Of a stretch of 5,013 bases of DNA, positions 1-4,835 are shown piece by piece (position 1 is the stretch's first letter; every line of letters begins with the position of its first letter). Position numbers and translations under genes: made by a program. The stretch comes from GJ-E10 sp035625725 (GTDB lineage Bacteria; Pseudomonadota; Gammaproteobacteria; Burkholderiales; Burkholderiaceae_F). Under the pieces are notes generated by a model. The model searched no databases. It was not told the origin of the DNA and saw only the letters and a program-made list of their open reading frames with translations. Location: the NCBI GenBank assembly GCA_035625725.1, contig DASPPB010000074.1, positions 1 to 5,013 of the forward strand. The letters run 5' to 3'.

Positions 1-186
1 GTAGCCGCGGGAGACCCCGAACTGCGGCGCAAAAAGATCCGACCGGGGCAGCTCCTCGCACAGACGCGTGAAACCCTCTTCGCGGATGACTCCCTGCAGG
101 CTCGACCACGGAAACGGTTTGCGCGCTAAAAAATCGGACGCGTGTTCGGAAATCTGGGACAGACGGCCGAAGTCAAGATAGTTCAT
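1..186 (-). CDS. N-terminal part of a probable 2OG-Fe(II) oxygenase, cut by the left edge
   Basis: This is an open frame of 62 codons read leftwards from an ATG at 186 and still open at base 1, so only the N-terminus is visible. A GGTGAGG stretch (192-198 on the plus coordinates) lies 5 bases before the ATG and supports this start. The protein begins MNYLDFGRL, then has KPFPWSSL at about residues 23-30, EEGFTRLCEELP at about 36-47 and LFAPQFGVSRGY at 51-62. A short N-terminal helix, then a PFPW motif, then a line reading EEGF..L...LP, then F.P.FG..R resembles the opening of a family of bacterial 2OG-Fe(II) oxygenases as I remember them. The catalytic HxD...H residues would lie outside the window, so the enzyme class is inferred. 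There is no signal peptide, so the protein should be cytoplasmic. It is divergent from the Pal-like gene across a 617-base spacer. Confidence 0.6.
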   Translation of the reverse strand, partial: MNYLDFGRLSQISEHASDFLARKPFPWSSLQGVIREEGFTRLCEELPRSDLFAPQFGVSRGY

Positions 187-535
187 TAGAACCTCACCAG
201 TGCCATAGAAAGATCGCCCGCCGGCCCGGGCGGGGGCGGTATCAATTCCCGCCTTGTCTACTGTGGGGCCGCGGGCCTTGCACTGACCCGCTCCGGCTGT
301 TTCTGCTGTCAGCCCATTGGCGCGCGAAACAATGCGTCCAGTCCCGCGCAACCGCGGCGATGATAGGGGCAAGGATTGCCTTCTTTGGGCGCGCTGCGCG
401 GGTTCTTTGGTCCAGATCAAGCTTTTGGTTTTTCTGGGAACTTTGTGGCCCTTGCTTTTGTTCGAGACGCAGGACGGACAGCGGCCCGCCGCAGTCCGGT
501 CTTCGTGGGGCCTTGTGCGCAACCACTACGTGGGA

Positions 536-556
536 GCCCCATCGCCCGTATGGGGC
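536..556. repeat. 7-bp inverted repeat (hairpin) in the spacer
   Basis: GCCCCAT at 536-542 and ATGGGGC at 550-556 are perfect reverse complements around a 7-base loop. No T-run follows on either side, so it is not an obvious terminator. It could be an operator or part of a leader structure for the gene starting at 804, or chance in GC-rich DNA. Confidence 0.35.
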
Positions 557-662
557 GTACCGTGAAATTTCCCCGGGGCCCGCGCCACCGATAGACGGAT
601 TTGTGGTATCCATTCGGCAGGCACCCGATCCGGAGCTCGCTACGCGGCGGTCCGGGTTCAAC

Positions 663-684
663 AAAAAAGCGGGTGCCGGCACCC
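663..684 (-). terminator. Possible intrinsic terminator facing left, upstream of the Pal-like gene
   Basis: The plus strand reads AAAAAA (663-668), GC, then the perfect 14-base palindrome GGGTGCCGGCACCC (671-684). Read on the minus strand this is a GC-rich hairpin (5 bp with a CCGG loop, plus one possible G-U pair), then GC, then six Ts, which is the layout of a Rho-independent terminator. No leftward gene was found to its right before the Pal-like gene, so it would have to end an antisense or small transcript. Alternatively the palindrome is a protein-binding site and the A-run is incidental. Confidence 0.35.
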
Positions 685-803
685 ATGATGCTCGTCTTTT
701 TCGCTCTTACGCACGCCGATCGCTCGTTGTTTTGCGCACGCCGACAGCGCGGCAAAGCGGGCGGCAGCCAAAGCGAGCGCAATTGTCATTCAAAGGACTC
801 GAC

Positions 804-1346
804 ATGAAGATCGATCGCATGATGATGCTGGCGGCGGTAGTCGCCTTTACAGCAGCCGGATGCAGTACTACCCCACCGGAGAAGCCGCCCGAGCCCGCAC
901 CGCAGGCCAAGCCGGCCCCTCCGCCACCACCGCCGCCACCGCCCCCACCACCGCCCAAAGTCGAGGCTCCGCCGCCGATACAGATGGATCCGCTCAATGA
1001 TCCGCACAGCATATTGGCCAAACGCAGCGTGTACTTCGATTTCGACAAATCGATCATTCACGAAAACGACCTTCCCGTCGTGGAGGCGCACGGCAACTAT
1101 CTGCTCGACCACACCTCGCGCACGATACGCATCGAGGGCAACTGCGACGAGCGTGGCAGCCGCGAGTACAACCTTGCACTGGGACAGCGCCGGGCCGATG
1201 CGGTGCGTTCGCGCTTGAAGACCCTGGGAGTCGCGGAAAGTCGCGTGGACACCGTGAGTTACGGCAAGGAACGACCGAAGAATCCGGGTCATAACGAAGC
1301 CGCGTGGGCGGAGAATCGCCGCGATGACATCATCTATACGCACTAA
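804..1346 (+). CDS. pal: Pal-like peptidoglycan-associated outer-membrane lipoprotein
   Basis: A 180-residue lipoprotein that should anchor the outer membrane to peptidoglycan. The ATG at 804 is chosen because AAGGA lies 6 bases upstream (793-797) and a lipoprotein signal follows directly. The hydrophobic stretch about 7-17 ends in the lipobox TAAGC with Cys20 as the lipidated residue, and Ser21 after it favours outer-membrane sorting. A Pro-rich linker (about 24-58) holds 13 consecutive prolines at 39-51. Residues about 72-180 form an OmpA C-terminal domain: YFDFD (77-81), NCDERG (113-118), EYNLALGQRRA (121-131) and WAENRR (168-173). Asp115 and Arg130 match the diaminopimelate-binding pair of the family. 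Length is close to E. coli Pal (173 residues). Unusually, there is no tolB upstream and no cpoB/ybgF downstream, so this may be a paralogue of the tol-operon Pal. The stop is 6 bases before the next start, suggesting co-transcription. Confidence 0.92.
   Translation: MKIDRMMMLAAVVAFTAAGCSTTPPEKPPEPAPQAKPAPPPPPPPPPPPPPKVEAPPPIQMDPLNDPHSILAKRSVYFDFDKSIIHENDLPVVEAHGNYLLDHTSRTIRIEGNCDERGSREYNLALGQRRADAVRSRLKTLGVAESRVDTVSYGKERPKNPGHNEAAWAENRRDDIIYTH
918..956 (+). repeat. Polyproline (CCN) codon tract
   Basis: Thirteen consecutive proline codons (CCT, CCG, CCA and CCC mixed) encode residues 39-51 of the Pal-like protein. Codons vary, so this is not a pure microsatellite, which points to selection for the proline run rather than simple slippage. 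Ribosomes stall on such runs without elongation factor P. Confidence 0.9.
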
Positions 1347-1352
1347 GTAGCG

Positions 1353-2003
1353 ATGCCGACTTTCTCGGCAGATTCGCGCGCCAGCACGCCGCGTCGCGCG
1401 CTGGTGCGCGAGCAATTTCTTAGGCACTGCATCGCGTGGCTGCTCGTGGGGGCAGCGGCAGGATTTGGTGCCGGTGCCTATGCTGCGCAAGGCTCGAGCG
1501 CCGCCGCGCCCGAGTCCAAGGCGCCATCGGGCGGCGATGCGGGCACGCCTGCGAGCAAGTCGCAAGAGGCCCAGAACGCGGCAAAACGATCTGCGGATGC
1601 CGCCATGGCGGCGCTGCAAAAAGCGCGGCAGGCCGCAGCCGAGGCGACCCAGAAGACAGCGATCGCGGCCCGGGAGGCGGCGCACGCCGCGGCGCAGGAA
1701 GCGAAGGTGGCCGAACGCAAGACCGCCGAGGCCGCCGAGGCCGCTGGCGCGCAGACAAAGGCCGCAGCGCAGATCGCTGCGCAGGCGGCGAAAGAGGCAG
1801 CCCGGGCGGCTTCGGAGGCCGCGCATAAGGCCGAGCTCGCCGCCGAAGAGGCCGCCAAATCCGGAAGCGAGGCCGCGAAAAAGGCGACGGCCACTGCCGA
1901 GGAGGCGGCGCAAAAAGCCTGGGCATCCGCGCGCGAGGCTGCGGACAAGGCAATAGCCGCTGCCAAGGGCACACCGGCCAAAGATGAGGCGCAGAAAAAG
2001 TAG
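1353..2003 (+). CDS. Alanine-rich helical exported or membrane-anchored protein
   Basis: A protein of 216 residues with no recognised catalytic motif. After a basic N-terminus (RR at 14-15, R at 19 and 24) comes a hydrophobic segment at about 28-45 ending AYA/AQ, which can be a cleaved signal peptide (after Ala44) or an uncleaved anchor. Residues 46-74 are a Gly/Ser/Pro/Ala linker. Residues about 75-205 are almost entirely Ala, Glu, Lys, Gln and Arg with repeated EAA, KAA and AREAA units and no proline, so a very long charged alpha-helix or coiled coil is expected. The composition resembles domain II of TolA, and also LEA-like or histone H1-like proteins, but no TolA domain III follows. The ATG at 1353 lies 6 bases after the Pal-like stop with no clear ribosome-binding site, consistent with translational coupling. 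A GTG at 1404 would give a tidier signal peptide (REQFLRHCIAWLL) and cannot be excluded. Confidence 0.8.
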   Translation: MPTFSADSRASTPRRALVREQFLRHCIAWLLVGAAAGFGAGAYAAQGSSAAAPESKAPSGGDAGTPASKSQEAQNAAKRSADAAMAALQKARQAAAEATQKTAIAAREAAHAAAQEAKVAERKTAEAAEAAGAQTKAAAQIAAQAAKEAARAASEAAHKAELAAEEAAKSGSEAAKKATATAEEAAQKAWASAREAADKAIAAAKGTPAKDEAQKK

Positions 2004-2143
2004 CGCTCGGCCGCGACCGCAGTTTTGCTTCCCCCCCGAGTGCAAAGACCGGCGATCGAGCAACGCACATGTCGGGCAGTCTTGCCGCGCGTCGCAAGCG
2101 ACTGATCCGAACCTCTTACATTCCCTTGCTACAGGAGTCAGCG

Positions 2144-2692
2144 ATGAAAATGTCCCCTTCCATCCGAGCCCGAATCCTCGTCGCTGCGGCTGCGCTTTTG
2201 CCCGGCGTTTGCGCGTTTGCCGCAGACCCGTCCGGGGGCGCGCCGCAGCCCATGGCTCCGCAAGGCATGGCGCCGCAGGAGCGAAGGTTCGACTGGTTCG
2301 AACATACCCAGCAGACGCTGGGCGAGCTCAAGGCGAAGTTGAACCTGGCTCCCGGTCAGACGGCGGCGTGGAACAGCTGGTCGGCGGGGGTGCTGGCCGA
2401 TGCCAAGCAGCAGCTCACGCGCATGAAGGACCGGGAAGAAAAAATGGGAGAAGGTCCTCGGGCGTGGGCCCAGGGCACGACGCCCGAGCGCATGGCCCGC
2501 GGCATCGAGCGGCTGCGCGCGGAAATCGAGCGGATGCAAGCGCACCTCACGCAGCTCGAAGCGGCCCAGGGACGCACGTTGGCTTTCTACAATCAGCTCG
2601 ATGCCAATCAAAAGACGATCTTCGACCTTTTCTGGCAAGAGGTTCACTACCGCATGGTTGACGAGATGGAGACCGGCCACGCACCGCAATGA
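2144..2692 (+). CDS. Spy/CpxP-like LTxxQ-type periplasmic protein
   Basis: A 182-residue exported protein. The ATG at 2144 has AGGAG 6 bases upstream (2133-2137) and starts a clear signal peptide: basic (K2, R8, R10), hydrophobic (about 11-24), cleavage after AFA (residue 26). A short linker carries two MAPQ repeats (37-45). The mature part is predicted all-helical and charged, with two motifs of LTxxQ type: LAPGQ (68-72), preceded by ELKAKLN, and LDANQ (152-156), followed by KTIFDLFW. A helical pair with motifs in this order is the hallmark of the Spy/CpxP (LTXXQ) family, whose members are periplasmic chaperones or Cpx stress regulators. It is a little longer than E. coli Spy (161 residues). 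An in-frame ATG at 2069 would add 25 residues ahead of the signal peptide and is rejected. A 140-base gap separates it from the gene before, so it may have its own promoter. Confidence 0.8.
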   Translation: MKMSPSIRARILVAAAALLPGVCAFAADPSGGAPQPMAPQGMAPQERRFDWFEHTQQTLGELKAKLNLAPGQTAAWNSWSAGVLADAKQQLTRMKDREEKMGEGPRAWAQGTTPERMARGIERLRAEIERMQAHLTQLEAAQGRTLAFYNQLDANQKTIFDLFWQEVHYRMVDEMETGHAPQ

Positions 2693-2802
2693 CGGTTCGC
2701 ATGCGCGCGCAAAGCTTGGTCGCATTTTGGACACGGACCGCGTCGGCAGCACTCGCGTGCGTGGCGCGGGTTTTCCCGGGACCTCACAGCAAGGCTCATG
2801 TC

Positions 2803-3270
2803 ATGAAACTGCACCTGTTGAAGTATCGCGTTGCCCTGGGTATCGGTCTGATCGCGGGCGCCGCACTTGGGGCACCAGCAAACGCTGCGCCGCCACCGGG
2901 AGGGCACCCCGGCCCGCACCCCGGTCGCCCCGTTGTCGTCTGGCACGATAGTGGTCCGGCCTGGTGGGGATGGGGTCTGGGCCTGGGTCTTGGGCTGGGG
3001 CTTGAGGCCGAGTACCTGGCCAATCCGTATCTGTACGAACCGTACCCCGGCTATTACTACCCGTACCCGGGCTACGATTTCCCCGTGACCCCGCCATCTC
3101 AGGTCGTCGCTCCTCCCCCTCCTGCCGCCGGAGGCCCGCCTGCACCGGGCAGTGCGCCGCCCGCAAGCTGGTTTTACTGCGACTCGGCCAAAACTTACTT
3201 TCCCTACGTGCAGAACTGTCCCGAGCCTTGGCGCATCGTGCCTGCCGCCCCGCCCGGGCCGCCTCGCTAG
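2803..3270 (+). CDS. Exported Pro/Tyr-rich protein with two-cysteine WFYC...NCP tail, function unknown
   Basis: A 155-residue predicted secreted protein. The ATG at 2803 gives a standard signal peptide (MKLHLLKYR, then a hydrophobic core about 10-23, cleavage after ANA at 28), and AAGG lies 8 bases upstream. The mature protein has a Pro/Gly/His-rich stretch (29-42), a WWGWGLGLGLGLGL hydrophobic glycine repeat (54-67), a Tyr/Pro-rich segment (71-93) with PYPGYYYPYPG, a proline-rich spacer (97-120) and a tail with WFYC (123-126) and YVQNCPEPW (135-143). I have seen tails of the form YYC...YYPYV..CP.GW in many hypothetical exported proteins of Betaproteobacteria; no function is known to me. Cys126 and Cys139 could form a disulfide. 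The frame is open upstream to an ATG at 2689 that overlaps the Spy-like stop as ATGA, but that would bury the signal peptide 38 residues in. Confidence 0.75.
   Translation: MKLHLLKYRVALGIGLIAGAALGAPANAAPPPGGHPGPHPGRPVVVWHDSGPAWWGWGLGLGLGLGLEAEYLANPYLYEPYPGYYYPYPGYDFPVTPPSQVVAPPPPAAGGPPAPGSAPPASWFYCDSAKTYFPYVQNCPEPWRIVPAAPPGPPR
2966..3000 (+). other. G-quadruplex-type G-run cluster inside the WFYC gene
   Basis: Six runs of three or four Gs occur in 35 bases (2966-2969, 2972-2975, 2979-2981, 2985-2987, 2992-2994, 2997-3000) with loops of 2 to 4 bases. This meets the common four-tract G-quadruplex pattern more than once and lies on the coding strand, so the mRNA could fold too. It encodes part of the Gly-Leu repeat of the protein. 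Confidence 0.6.
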
Positions 3271-3299
3271 GGACGCACGAGAGCGCGCGCCCGAGGGAT

Positions 3300-3385
3300 C
3301 GGCTGCAACGCGCAGCAGCCGGGGCTTGGGGCGTGCCGCCGCTGCGCCGTCCCTGCGGCCGTCTCAGCAGCCCGCACGCGCGGGC
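3300..3385. terminator. GC-rich hairpins between convergent genes, weak terminator candidates
   Basis: Two perfect hairpins lie in the 167-base gap between the WFYC gene and the leftward membrane-protein gene: CGGCTGC/GCAGCCG (3300-3306 with 3315-3321, 8-base loop) and GCCCGC/GCGGGC (3370-3375 with 3380-3385, 4-base loop). Neither is followed by a T-run on either strand, so intrinsic termination is unproven. Their place between two gene ends is the main argument for a role in termination. Confidence 0.3.
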
Positions 3386-3437
3386 CAAGGGGTGCCGCGA
3401 TGCTCGTGCTCGGGGCGCCTCGCGAGACCGCTGCGGG

Positions 3438-4175
3438 TCACTGCACCAGCGTGTGGGCGATGGAGACCCACATGGGGAACTCGCTTAAGTAGATCCAGCG
3501 CACTGTCAACTGCCAGAGCACGAGAATTGGCAGCCCGTAGAGGTAAACCGGGTGAATGCGGCGCGATGCGATCCAGTCGCGGCCCGGGCCCGCGAGCATC
3601 AGCACATCGGCCAGGTACCTCGTGTGCCCAAGCGAGAGCGAACTCAGCACTGGGGGAAAAGCCGCAAGGGTCAGAATGCACGAGGCCAGGAGCATCAGTC
3701 TGCGGTGATACTCCGGGCGCGACCGCCACCAGACCGCGAGTCCAAAGGCAAATCCGAAGGCAGCCATTTCGGATAGCGGCCCGATAACGGCAGCGGGATC
3801 GCTGGCACGACCTTCGGCGATGTGATAGCGAGCCAGCGCGACGGCCGTCGCCATGCCCGCGATCGGCAACAGCGTGCCGACAACGATGCCGAAGGAGCCA
3901 AGCGTTCGATGCCAGGCAAGGCGGTTGCGGTCGATGAGCAGCGTCTGGCCAAGGAAGAGGAGCACCCACATCGAGCAAAGCGCCACGTGAAAATGAAGAA
4001 TCCACGGGCGCGGTGAAAGCGGGTGCGAAAGGTCCGAAATGGCGGCGCGCGCGAAAGCCGCGCCGATGATGAGCGCAATGATGATCGCCATCCCAAGATA
4101 GAAGTGGCGCACCGGGCGCGCGGTGCGGCTCCCCGTGGATCCCACGGGGCTCACTTCGGTTGAGAGCGAAGACAA
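3438..4175 (-). CDS. Six-helix integral membrane protein of unknown function
   Basis: A predicted 245-residue inner-membrane protein. Hydrophobic segments lie at about 27-46, 58-81, 94-115, 130-150, 160-179 and 208-231. Conserved-looking polar signatures sit at or near helix ends: HFH (61-63), WHRTLG (88-93) and YHRRLMLL (156-163). I recall uncharacterised bacterial membrane proteins with the same LHG...W..LF..Q..L and HR.LG pattern but can attach no function. Histidines near helix ends make a haem- or metal-binding role possible but unproven. Start choice: the frame is open further upstream but has no ATG before codon 29. A TTG at 4175 follows GGAGGT by 3 bases and is preferred. GTGs at 4154, 4145 and 4112 and the ATG at 4091 (too close to helix 1) are alternatives. 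The last codons read AHTLVQ before TGA at 3440-3438. The gene converges with the exported-protein cluster. Confidence 0.7.
   Translation of the reverse strand: MSSLSTEVSPVGSTGSRTARPVRHFYLGMAIIIALIIGAAFARAAISDLSHPLSPRPWILHFHVALCSMWVLLFLGQTLLIDRNRLAWHRTLGSFGIVVGTLLPIAGMATAVALARYHIAEGRASDPAAVIGPLSEMAAFGFAFGLAVWWRSRPEYHRRLMLLASCILTLAAFPPVLSSLSLGHTRYLADVLMLAGPGRDWIASRRIHPVYLYGLPILVLWQLTVRWIYLSEFPMWVSIAHTLVQ
4131..4149. repeat. Perfect 8-bp inverted repeat at the start of the membrane-protein gene
   Basis: CCCCGTGG (4131-4138) and CCACGGGG (4142-4149) flank a 3-base centre. If translation starts at TTG 4175 the hairpin lies at codons 9-15. If it starts at GTG 4112 or ATG 4091 the hairpin lies in the untranslated leader just before the start. 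Either way it could affect initiation. Confidence 0.5.
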
Positions 4176-4178
4176 ACG

Positions 4179-4184
4179 ACCTCC
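4179..4184 (-). promoter_or_regulatory. Shine-Dalgarno GGAGGT deciding a TTG start
   Basis: On the minus strand GGAGGT is followed by three bases and TTG at 4175. It is the only strong ribosome-binding sequence before the first transmembrane segment and is the reason for the TTG start. The spacing is short, so the choice is moderate. An ATG at 4186 overlapping the site opens only an 11-codon frame (MEVVCLRSQPK) that ends at 4151, inside the membrane-protein gene. Confidence 0.45.
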
Positions 4185-4255
4185 ATCGACCCCGCAAAAG
4201 TCCGGACCGCACGGCCACGCCTTCGACCGATGCAATCGGCAGCGCTCGGTTTGCA

Positions 4256-4320
4256 GCCGCTTGCGGGCCTGCAAGCGGCATCCGCAGGCGTTCTTCTGGC
4301 TGACGGGACTGCCGCTTGCA
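4256..4320. repeat. Three copies of GCCGCTTGC in alternating orientation (overlapping hairpins)
   Basis: GCCGCTTGC occurs at 4256-4264, as its reverse complement GCAAGCGGC at 4271-4279, and again direct at 4311-4319. Copies one and two form a 9-bp hairpin with a 6-base loop. Copies two and three match over 11 bases (4270-4280 with 4310-4320) across a 29-base loop. The middle copy can pair with only one partner at a time. A further stem, GCCTGC (4267-4272) with GCAGGC (4284-4289), overlaps both, and CCGAT/ATCGG (4227-4239) lies next to it. The block sits 81-145 bases upstream of the TTG start of the membrane-protein gene, where a leader or operators would be expected. Confidence 0.6.
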
Positions 4321-4400
4321 CGCTACTCGCAGATGCATATCGGCGCAATGGTCGTGCCCGGGCGCCTTGCGAGCGTGCGGCGCGCGCACCCGAGGTTGTG

Positions 4401-4436
4401 AAAAAAGAAGGGCGCGCGGCCCCGCTCCGCTTTTTT
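4401..4436. terminator. Possible bidirectional intrinsic terminator with A6G...CT6 arms
   Basis: AAAAAAG (4401-4407) and CTTTTTT (4430-4436) are perfect reverse complements enclosing GC-rich DNA. Inside, GGGC (4410-4413) can pair with GCCC (4419-4422). On the plus strand an alternative GCGG/CCGC stem (4416-4419 with 4427-4430) runs straight into six Ts. On the minus strand the GGGC...GCCC stem is followed by TTCTTTTTT. Both directions therefore look like Rho-independent terminators, with short stems. It lies between divergent genes, where neither recognised gene needs a terminator. Confidence 0.4.
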
Positions 4437-4835
4437 GCAGTGCCTGCGCAAATGCGCAAAGTGCGCGTCCATTGCAATGTTGCTCGACAAGAAGGGTCAT
4501 TTCAATGTGTGCCGCGGGGCGTTGGCTGCGTGCCACTGCACCGTTTGTCTACGTCAATGCCAGAGGCAACGCGACAAGCCCATTGGGATCTCGGATCGTT
4601 CGAGCACGCGATGGCGAGAGCGGTCGGGTCTCAGCCGATTGACCGATGCGATCAGGTCTTTGCGTCTCATCCGCTCACTGTATGTGTCGGGCACTTTCTA
4701 TGTGACGAAGCGATGACCGTTCGTCGGATGGGACCGAATGCGCGCGCGCAATACCGTGCACGCATTCCCAACCCCTGATCAAGCTGGCAATGGGTGAGTA
4801 CGGAAACCAGGGAAGGCCGGCGCCGAGGAGACGGC

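Larger units (their letters stand above)
187..803. other. Long spacer between divergent genes, no credible gene
   Basis: These 617 bases separate the leftward oxygenase gene from the rightward Pal-like gene and must hold promoters for both. Several frames stay open here, including one in frame with the Pal-like gene from 360, but their translations are rich in Arg, Pro, Ser and Cys, show no family motif and have no convincing ribosome-binding site. What can be seen is a GC-rich dyad at 217-234, a 7-bp hairpin at 536-556, a GGAACTT box at 437-443, and a palindrome followed by a T-run on the minus strand at 663-684. I recognise no tRNA, and no standard -35/-10 pair stands out. A small RNA is possible but not shown. 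Confidence 0.6.
4176..4835. other. Spacer between divergent genes, no credible coding sequence
   Basis: These 660 bases lie between the leftward membrane-protein gene and the rightward oxidoreductase gene. The open frames here (for example 4230-4778 and 4435-4716 on the plus strand) translate to low-meaning sequence without family motifs, signal peptide or ribosome-binding site. Visible structure is the inverted-repeat block at 4256-4320, an A6...T6 hairpin at 4401-4436, two tandem TGCGCAAA units at 4445-4460 and the 10-base palindrome CATTGCAATG at 4470-4479. No tRNA or known RNA was recognised. Confidence 0.55.

Noticed and set aside
461..475. GTTCGAGAC, resembling a tRNA T-loop
   Set aside because: The flanking bases do not form the T-stem and no anticodon or acceptor stem could be found around it.
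360..803. In-frame upstream extension of the Pal-like gene
   Set aside because: It would place the lipoprotein signal about 150 residues inside the protein. The ATG at 804 has a good ribosome-binding site and directly precedes the signal.
1353..2003. Reading the Ala-rich protein as a histone H1-like DNA-binding protein
   Set aside because: The helix holds many Glu residues as well as Lys, and an N-terminal hydrophobic segment with a signal-peptidase site points to export.
2031..2037. Run of seven Cs between the Ala-rich and Spy-like genes as a phase-variable tract
   Set aside because: Seven bases is short for slippage-based switching, it lies outside coding sequence, and it is not placed between recognisable promoter boxes.
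786..2063. 425-codon open frame on the minus strand, antisense to the Pal-like and Ala-rich genes
   Set aside because: It mirrors two well-supported plus-strand genes. Its translation is Arg/Leu/Gly-rich without motifs, as expected for the antisense of high-GC genes.
2689..2802. ATGA-coupled upstream start for the WFYC gene
   Set aside because: The added 38 residues show no conserved feature and would displace a standard signal peptide that begins at 2803.
3364..4536. Long minus-strand frame overlapping the membrane-protein gene
   Set aside because: It lies in another frame from the one with six hydrophobic helices, and its translation is Arg/Pro/Ala-rich without structure.
4230..4778. 182-codon plus-strand open frame in the right spacer
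   Set aside because: No ribosome-binding site, signal or family motif. It runs through the inverted repeats and the terminator-like hairpin.
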